Shown here: positions 58,771 to 64,000 of the stretch, piece by piece | Layout: each line of letters starts with the position of its first letter | Numbering within the stretch: the stretch's first letter is position 1 | Notes under the pieces: generated by a model | The model's input: the letters and a program-made list of their open reading frames with translations, nothing else | What the model was told of the DNA's origin: nothing | The model's database searches: none | Origin: Streptomyces djakartensis | GTDB taxonomy: Bacteria; Actinomycetota; Actinomycetes; Streptomycetales; Streptomycetaceae | Length of the DNA: 64,000 bases | NCBI RefSeq assembly: GCF_014651075.1 | Contig: NZ_BMWE01000012.1 | Span: 225,157-289,156, forward strand | Direction: 5' to 3' | Made by a program: the position numbers and the translations under genes

Positions 58771-60477
58771 ATGCGCAGACAACCCCGAATGCTGCTCGGC
58801 GGGGCGGCCGCGACACTCGCCGCCCTGGCCCTCCTCGGGCAGCCCCACCCCGCCAGTGCCGCGGACACGTCCTACGACGTCCTCGTGTTCTCCAAGACGG
58901 CCGGTTTCCGGCACGACTCGATACCGGCGGGGATCCAGGCCATCCGCGACCTCGGCGCCGCGAACAGTTTCACGGTGACGGCCACGGAGGACGGCAACCA
59001 CTTCACCACCGGCAACCTGAGCCGTTACGAGGCGGTGATCTTCCTCAACACCACCGGCGACGTTCTGAACGACGCCCAGCAGTCGGCGTTCCAGTCGTAC
59101 ATCGGCTCAGGCGGCGGCTTCGTCGGCGTCCACTCGGCGGCGGACACGGAGTACAACTGGCCGTTCTACGGTGATCTGGTCGGCGCCTACTTCGCCTCGC
59201 ACCCCGCCGTCCAGCAGGCCAGGGTCAAGGTGGAGGGGCGGGCGCACGCGGCGACCGCCCACCTGCCGCAGACATGGACCCGCACCGATGAGTGGTACAA
59301 CTTCCGGACCAACCCCCGTACCACCGCACGTGTGCTCACCACGCTGGACGAGTCGTCGTACTCGGGCGGCTCCATGGGCGCCGACCACCCGCACACCTGG
59401 TGCAAGGCCTACTCGGGGGGCCGGTCCTTCTACACCGGCGGCGGGCACAGCCAGGCGTCGTACGCGGACCCGGCGTTCCGGGCTCACCTGCTCGGCGGCA
59501 TCCGGTACGCGGCGGGCCGGACCAGGGCCGACTGCCGGCCCGAGACCGGTTACACGACTCTCTACAACGGCTCGACCACGGGCTGGTCGCAGGCCGGCCC
59601 GGGCGGCTTCACCAACTCGGACGCCACCCTCGCCTCCTACGGCGGCATGGGCATGCTCTGGTACAGCGCCCGGCAGTTCACCAACTACTCGCTGAAGCTG
59701 GACTGGAAGATGCCCGGCGACGACAACTCCGGCGTGATCGTGGGCTTCCCACCGTCGAGCGACCCGCAGTCGGCACTGGACGACGGCTACGAGGTCCAGA
59801 TCGACGCCACCGACGCGCCTGACCGCACGACGGGCTCGATCTACGCCGTCAAGGCCCCGGACACGGCTGCCCGGGACACGGCGCTCAACCCACCGGGTGA
59901 GTGGAACACCTTCGAGTTGCTGGTGGAGGGCGAGCGGCTCCAGGTCTGGCTCAATGGCGTGAAGATCAATGACTTCACCAACACCGACCCCGCCCGCTCG
60001 CTCGCCGGCCACGTCGGCATCCAGAATCACGGCACGGGGGACGACGTGTCGTTCCGCAACGTCCGGATCAAGGAGCTGGGCGGCGGCCCGGCACCCGGCG
60101 CGGGTCCGGTCGTGGGGCCCGCGGGCAAGTGTCTGGATGTCCGTGACGGCAGCTCGGCGGATGGGACGGCGGTGCAGATCTCGTCGTGTACGGGCTCGGC
60201 GGGGCAGCGGTGGACGGTGACGCCGGGCTCGACGGTCAAGGCGTTGGGCAAGTGCCTGGACGTCAGCGGCAACAGCACGGCGGACGGGGCGAAGGTCCAG
60301 TTGTGGTCCTGCAACGGTGGCGCCAACCAGAACTGGCAGGCGCACCCGGACGGGTCGTTGCGGAACCCGCAGTCGGGCAAGTGCCTGGACGTGTCGGGCG
60401 CGAACTCCTCGGACGGCACCCCCGTGCACCTGTGGACCTGCCACGGCGGAGCCAACCAGAAATGGACCCTGCCCTGA
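58771..60477 (+). CDS. Secreted ThuA-DUF1080 protein with ricin-type module
   Basis: A 568-residue secreted protein. Signal peptide 1-30 (ends Ala-Ser-Ala-Ala); ThuA-like glutamine-amidotransferase fold about 33-255 (SYDVLVFSKTAGFRHDSI; GGGFVGVHSAADTEYNW); DUF1080/3-keto-disaccharide hydrolase-like jelly roll about 265-430 (TLYNGSTTGWSQAGPGGF; GYEVQIDATDAPDRTTGSIY); ricin lectin 438-568. ThuA-DUF1080 pairs are tied to 3-keto-sugar metabolism in other bacteria, but here the function is not established. ATG at 58771 follows GGAAGAGAG, 29 bases after the propeller gene, so the two form an operon. Confidence 0.86.
   Translation: MRRQPRMLLGGAAATLAALALLGQPHPASAADTSYDVLVFSKTAGFRHDSIPAGIQAIRDLGAANSFTVTATEDGNHFTTGNLSRYEAVIFLNTTGDVLNDAQQSAFQSYIGSGGGFVGVHSAADTEYNWPFYGDLVGAYFASHPAVQQARVKVEGRAHAATAHLPQTWTRTDEWYNFRTNPRTTARVLTTLDESSYSGGSMGADHPHTWCKAYSGGRSFYTGGGHSQASYADPAFRAHLLGGIRYAAGRTRADCRPETGYTTLYNGSTTGWSQAGPGGFTNSDATLASYGGMGMLWYSARQFTNYSLKLDWKMPGDDNSGVIVGFPPSSDPQSALDDGYEVQIDATDAPDRTTGSIYAVKAPDTAARDTALNPPGEWNTFELLVEGERLQVWLNGVKINDFTNTDPARSLAGHVGIQNHGTGDDVSFRNVRIKELGGGPAPGAGPVVGPAGKCLDVRDGSSADGTAVQISSCTGSAGQRWTVTPGSTVKALGKCLDVSGNSTADGAKVQLWSCNGGANQNWQAHPDGSLRNPQSGKCLDVSGANSSDGTPVHLWTCHGGANQKWTLP
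60082..60477 (+). repeat. 396-bp near-identical lectin-module repeat, copy 2
   Basis: The 3' end of the ThuA-DUF1080 gene, matching 58346-58741 over its full length up to the stop. Differences are clustered near the two ends. Confidence 0.93.
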
Positions 60478-60491
60478 GCTGACGCGGCACG

Positions 60492-60530
60492 CCGGAAGGG
60501 CCACCTGCACCTGTGCGGTGGCCCTTCCGG
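60492..60530. terminator. Bidirectional terminator hairpin
   Basis: A perfect 14-bp stem, CCGGAAGGGCCACC (60492-60505) and GGTGGCCCTTCCGG (60517-60530), with an 11-base loop. It fills the 56-bp gap between convergent genes (stops at 60477 and 60534). Confidence 0.9.
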
Positions 60531-60533
60531 GCT

Positions 60534-61484
60534 CTATCGAACGCTGGGGTTGACGTTCGTGGGCGGCGTCGCGTCAAGGCCGAAGAAGCGGATGGTTTCC
60601 GCGGCCTCGTCCGGCAGACCGTGCCCACGGCCTTGCAGGCTGATCGCCTCGACCGGCGCGGCGCCGCCCGTACCGCCGTAGCGGGTGCGGGTGTAGCCGG
60701 CCTTCGGCGAGTCGGTGAACACGGGCCTCTGGCCGAGGCCGTGCACGTTCGTCCACTGCTTGACCTGCTCCCCGAAGTTGGGGTAGCGCAGGACGTCGTC
60801 GTTGGTGCCGTGCCAGATCTGCATCCGGGGGCGCGGCCCGGTGTACCCCGGGTAGGCGCCCCGCACCAGGTCACCCCACTGCTGCGGGGTCTTCGTGATC
60901 CGCCCCTGGGCACAGTCGGCGTTCCACTCCGAGCCGTTGGCCGTGGCGAAGCAGGCGAACGGCACGCCGGCGATCGAGGCACCCGCGGCGATCACGTCCG
61001 GATAGAGGCCGAGCAGGACGTTGGTCATCATCGCCCCGGACGACTCACCGACGGCGAAGATCCTGGTGGGATCCACGGGGTACCGCTGCTTCACGTAGCC
61101 GACCATCGACATGATCCCGACCGGGTCACTGCCTCCGCCGCGCCGCAGCGCCTGTGGCGACGCGACGTCCCAGCACTTGCTGCTGCGCGTCACCGACGGG
61201 TAGATCACGATGTAGCCGTACCGGTCCGCCAGCGAGGCGTACCGCCTTCCGTTGTGGAAGGCCGGGCCGCTTCCCCCGCAGTAGTGCGAGGCGACCATGA
61301 CGGGTGGCCGCGCGGCCAGGCGGTCCGGCACGTACAGGTACATGCGCAGGTTCGTCGGGTTGGCGCCGAAGTCGGTGACCTCGACGAGCGAGGCAGCGGC
61401 TGCCGGCGACGCGACCGCCGGCCGTCCGAGCGGCACCACAGCGATGGCGAGCACCGTGGCGACCACCATCAGGATCCGTCTCAT
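60534..61484 (-). CDS. Secreted CE1/PHB-depolymerase-type esterase, single domain
   Basis: A 316-residue secreted esterase. Signal peptide about 1-31 (MRRILMVVATVLAIAVVPLG); alpha/beta hydrolase with the nucleophile elbow AVGESSGAMMTN (Ser about 147), MQIWHGTNDDVL (acid) and SLQGRGHGLP (His). It is of the LpqC/acetyl-xylan-esterase type and is the only complete secreted protein in this block without a lectin module. ATG at 61484 follows GAGGAG. It lies 17 bases downstream of the lectin-bearing esterase at 61502-62848 on the same strand. Confidence 0.88.
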   Translation of the reverse strand: MRRILMVVATVLAIAVVPLGRPAVASPAAAASLVEVTDFGANPTNLRMYLYVPDRLAARPPVMVASHYCGGSGPAFHNGRRYASLADRYGYIVIYPSVTRSSKCWDVASPQALRRGGGSDPVGIMSMVGYVKQRYPVDPTRIFAVGESSGAMMTNVLLGLYPDVIAAGASIAGVPFACFATANGSEWNADCAQGRITKTPQQWGDLVRGAYPGYTGPRPRMQIWHGTNDDVLRYPNFGEQVKQWTNVHGLGQRPVFTDSPKAGYTRTRYGGTGGAAPVEAISLQGRGHGLPDEAAETIRFFGLDATPPTNVNPSVR

Positions 61485-61501
61485 CTCTGGGCTCCTCGCC
61501 T

Positions 61502-62848
61502 TCACTTGTGCGCCTGCGCTCGCGTCCAGCGCTGGTTGGCGCCGTCGTGGCAGCTCCACACGATGACCGCGGAGCCGCTCGCGGTGCTTGCGCCGTTGAC
61601 GTCCAGGCACAACCCGTTCCGGCCGTTGCGGATCGTGCCGTTGCTGTTGAAGACCCACTGCTGGTGGGCGCCGCCGTCGCAGTCCTGGATCTGGACCCGC
61701 GTGCCGGCGGCGGCGTCGGCTGGGACGTGCACGCACTTGCCCAGCACCTGCAGCGCCGCACCGTTCTGGGTGAACCGCTGGTTGGCGTTGCCGTGGCAGT
61801 CCCAGATGATCATCGGTGTGCCGTTGGCCGCGTTTGCGCCGTTGACGTCCAGGCACCGGCCCGAACCCTCGTTGCGCAGGGGGAACGTGGTCGGGGTCGG
61901 CGGCGGGGTGGGCGTCGTGCCGTCGAACTGCGTGAAGAAGTTCCACACCACCGCCCGGGTCCACGACCTCTCACCCGGTTCGTAGTCGCCGGCCGATCCA
62001 TCGACAGGATTGGGAGTATGACCCGCGTCGAACGCGGCCCATGCCACGGGGTAGCCGGCGCGGCACCCCGAGTAGGTCGTGACGACATGCGTGAGGCTGC
62101 CCCGTGCCGGCTCCGGCGGGTTCTGGGGAGTGCAGCCGTTGTTCCGCACGAACCTGTCCCGCAGCGAGCGTCCTGTGGCGATCGGGAGCACCGGGTCCCG
62201 CAAGCCGTGCAGTCCGATGTACGCGACCGGCTGGGTGCCGCCGTCGCACCCGCTCAACTGCCCGCCCGCGTAGACGGCGACCGCGCGGAACACGGCCGGC
62301 CGGGCGCACGCGAGCGCGAAACTCATGCCGCCTCCGTAGCTGAAACCCCCGGCGAAGCGCTGGTTCGTGTCGACACACAGGCCCGCCTCGATCTGCCTGA
62401 TCATGTCGTCCACGAAGGTCAGATCCTCGCCATTGGAGTTGGCCCAGCCGTTCCCGAGGCCCTGGGGCGCGACGAAGATCGCGCTGTCGTTCGAGATCGC
62501 CCGCAAGCCGTAGTACGACCAGGAGTATCCGCTGGTTCCGCCCGAGTCGACGTCGCCCGCGGTACCGCCGTTCCAGTGGAATCCGAAGACCAGTCGGTAC
62601 GGGCGGTTGCTGTCGTAGTTGGCGGGCACCCGCAGGATGAAGTTCCGTGTCCTGCCGCTGCTCTGAATCGAGCGCGGACCACTCGACAGGGTGGGGGGCT
62701 TGCCGCATCCGGCGCTCGCGGCGAGGGAGGGCACCTGGGCGGCGGCGGACGTCGGCGAGATGCCGCTGATGCCGGCCAGGGCGAGTAAGAGCGTGGTGAC
62801 CACGGCGATCGGTATGCGCCATCGGTGACGGTTGTTGCCTTGTCGCAT
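61502..62848 (-). CDS. Secreted CE1/PHB-depolymerase-type esterase with C-terminal ricin module
   Basis: A 448-residue secreted esterase. Signal peptide about 1-37; CE1 domain about 55-320, strongly similar to that of 54209-55579 (APQGLGNGWAN; nucleophile in GGFSYGGGMS, Ser about 171; THVVTTYSGCRAGYP). A Thr/Pro linker leads to a ricin lectin about 330-448. Thus the same catalytic domain carries its lectin at the opposite end from its paralog. Leu21, in the signal peptide, is TTA (62788-62786). ATG at 62848 is used (GTG at 62851 also fits); an upstream ATG at 62869 overlaps the ribosome site. Confidence 0.9.
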   Translation of the reverse strand: MRQGNNRHRWRIPIAVVTTLLLALAGISGISPTSAAAQVPSLAASAGCGKPPTLSSGPRSIQSSGRTRNFILRVPANYDSNRPYRLVFGFHWNGGTAGDVDSGGTSGYSWSYYGLRAISNDSAIFVAPQGLGNGWANSNGEDLTFVDDMIRQIEAGLCVDTNQRFAGGFSYGGGMSFALACARPAVFRAVAVYAGGQLSGCDGGTQPVAYIGLHGLRDPVLPIATGRSLRDRFVRNNGCTPQNPPEPARGSLTHVVTTYSGCRAGYPVAWAAFDAGHTPNPVDGSAGDYEPGERSWTRAVVWNFFTQFDGTTPTPPPTPTTFPLRNEGSGRCLDVNGANAANGTPMIIWDCHGNANQRFTQNGAALQVLGKCVHVPADAAAGTRVQIQDCDGGAHQQWVFNSNGTIRNGRNGLCLDVNGASTASGSAVIVWSCHDGANQRWTRAQAHK

Positions 62849-62881
62849 CACGTTTCTCCATTCCTCCATGGATGTAGCGAC

Positions 62882-64000
62882 TCAGCGGTAGCCGGCGGCG
62901 ACGATGTTGGCTTGTACCGCGTTCTCCGTTGCGTCGGACGGGTATCCGGACACCATCGCGCCCTCGTAGAAGGTGCCGGCGCTGAGGTTCGCGCCGCCGC
63001 CGGGTTTGCAGCAGTCACCACCGCTGCCGAGGATGATGGCGCCCTGCTTCTTCATGGGGCTGTAGCCGGGTGGAAGCGCGCCGTCCCAGAGCGAGGTCAG
63101 GCTTCCGGTCTGGGCGTTGCCACCCTTCAGCGCGAAACGGCTCGTCCCGTTGTTCTTCAACATCGCCGTCACGAACTTGCTGGTGAAGGCGCGCTGGTTC
63201 GTGTTCCAGGTCTGGCTGCCACCGGAGTAGAGCCCCCACTCGAGGTCGGCCTGGACCCATGGGCCGGTGCCGGCGCACCCGCCGAACCAGCACTGGGTGC
63301 TGAAATTGATCGCGTCCATCGCCCCGGCCGCGTCGGCCGCTCGGGTGGTCTCACTGTTGCCGTAGTCGAAGCAGCAGCCGCCGTTGACATGGGTGCCGCT
63401 GGTCACCATGTACATGCCTTCAGGGGCGCTGCCGGTCGGCACACCGGTCAGGTGGCCGTCCCGCCAGTAGCTGTTGCCGGGGTTGATGTAGAGCGAGTAG
63501 GCCTTGCTGCCGCCGACCGCCAGCGACTCCGACGTCGCGATCGCGGGGCGGCTCTGGTTGGAGCCGGGCACCACACTCGATCCCTGGTACCACAGGTCGT
63601 TCCCGCGTCCGGACTGGTCGTAGACGACGGTGATGACACAGGTGGTCCCCGCGCAGAACGAGTCCTGCGTCTTGGCGTCGGCGGCGCCACCCGCGCTCAG
63701 GACGCCGATGTTCCGGGTCGTGCTGTCGGACGAGCGCCGGACCTGGTAGAGGTTGCCGTTGTAGGTGCCGTAGAGCGCTCGTACGGTGCTGTGGGCGGCG
63801 ATGCAGGGGGTGCCGCCCGAGGCGTAGATGTCGCACGTGCCCGCGCCGCCCGGCACCGGCGGGGCCGGCGAGTTCCACTGCTGGTTGGTGCCGCCGTGGC
63901 AGGACCAGAGGGTGATCCTGGTGCCGTTGGCGGTGCCGCCGGCGTTGGCGTCGAGGCACAGTCCGGACTGGACGCCGGTGATGGTGCCGTCGGGGTTGAC
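62882..64000 (-). CDS. GH54-type alpha-L-arabinofuranosidase with N-terminal ricin module, partial (5' end outside)
   Basis: The visible 372 codons start inside a ricin-type lectin repeat (SGLCLDANAGGTANGTRITL, then NQQWNSPAPPVPG) and continue into an arabinofuranosidase-B catalytic domain (CDIYASGGTPCIAAHSTVRAL; DSFCAGTTCVITVVYDQSGRGNDL; DAINFSTQCWFGG). GH54 enzymes release arabinofuranose from arabinan and arabinoxylan. The stop is at 62882-62884, and the two genes downstream lie close behind on the same strand. The signal peptide and first lectin repeats are beyond the right edge. Confidence 0.88.
   Translation of the reverse strand, partial: VNPDGTITGVQSGLCLDANAGGTANGTRITLWSCHGGTNQQWNSPAPPVPGGAGTCDIYASGGTPCIAAHSTVRALYGTYNGNLYQVRRSSDSTTRNIGVLSAGGAADAKTQDSFCAGTTCVITVVYDQSGRGNDLWYQGSSVVPGSNQSRPAIATSESLAVGGSKAYSLYINPGNSYWRDGHLTGVPTGSAPEGMYMVTSGTHVNGGCCFDYGNSETTRAADAAGAMDAINFSTQCWFGGCAGTGPWVQADLEWGLYSGGSQTWNTNQRAFTSKFVTAMLKNNGTSRFALKGGNAQTGSLTSLWDGALPPGYSPMKKQGAIILGSGGDCCKPGGGANLSAGTFYEGAMVSGYPSDATENAVQANIVAAGYR

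Overview
The window looks like chromosomal DNA of a Streptomyces or close relative. It has very high GC, many GTG starts and one TTG start, rare TTA codons, several PAS/GAF/SpoIIE phosphatases, secreted glycoside hydrolases with ricin-type (CBM13) modules, and a lasso-peptide cluster. I see no rRNA, tRNA, CRISPR array, insertion sequence or phage gene.

Layout. 1-13.7 kb: a partial ATP-grasp protein, an SDR oxidoreductase, a PAS-PAS-GAF-SpoIIE-HATPase phosphatase, a divergent LysE exporter/Lrp regulator pair, a chloroperoxidase-like hydrolase, an AraC regulator, two MFS transporters, a stand-alone HATPase and a second SpoIIE phosphatase. 13.7-14.5 kb: a graveyard of three collapsed genes (GntR regulator tail, galactonate-dehydratase tail, ketodeoxygluconate-kinase pieces). 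14.7-23.7 kb: a sugar-uptake locus. A secreted hydrolase-like protein with three carbohydrate-binding modules faces a LacI regulator, a complete binding-protein/permease/permease set and an intracellular GH63-like glucosidase. Two identical 12-bp palindromes sit at the predicted +1 of the two divergent promoters. 23.6-28.3 kb: a compact lasso-peptide cluster in transcription order A-C-B1-B2-D. Its 36-residue precursor has a citrulassin-like core. 28.7-34.2 kb: a phospholipase-D-like protein, a hemerythrin, and a LysR regulator divergent from pcaF-pcaI-pcaJ (last steps of the beta-ketoadipate pathway).

34.2-49.4 kb is a signalling block. A kinase with a six-unit HAMP-type array lies upstream of an ANTAR-SpoIIE phosphatase, and two further PAS-GAF-SpoIIE-HATPase proteins flank a secreted GH27 alpha-galactosidase. 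50.7-64 kb is a plant-cell-wall locus: GH62 arabinofuranosidase, GH10 xylanase, three CE1-type esterases, a sorbosone/glucose-dehydrogenase-like protein, a ThuA-DUF1080 protein and a partial GH54 arabinofuranosidase. Nearly all are secreted and carry ricin-type lectin modules. Together they would debranch, de-esterify and cut arabinoxylan outside the cell. CGAAACTTTCG-type repeats lie between the divergent GH62 and GH10 genes, and TTA codons in three of these secreted enzymes suggest bldA-linked timing.

The most distinctive items are the lasso cluster, the twin-operator LacI locus, the decayed sugar-acid genes, the near-identical 396-bp lectin modules in adjacent genes, and the HAMP-array kinase/ANTAR phosphatase pair. 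All identifications are by eye from sequence motifs; no database search was run.
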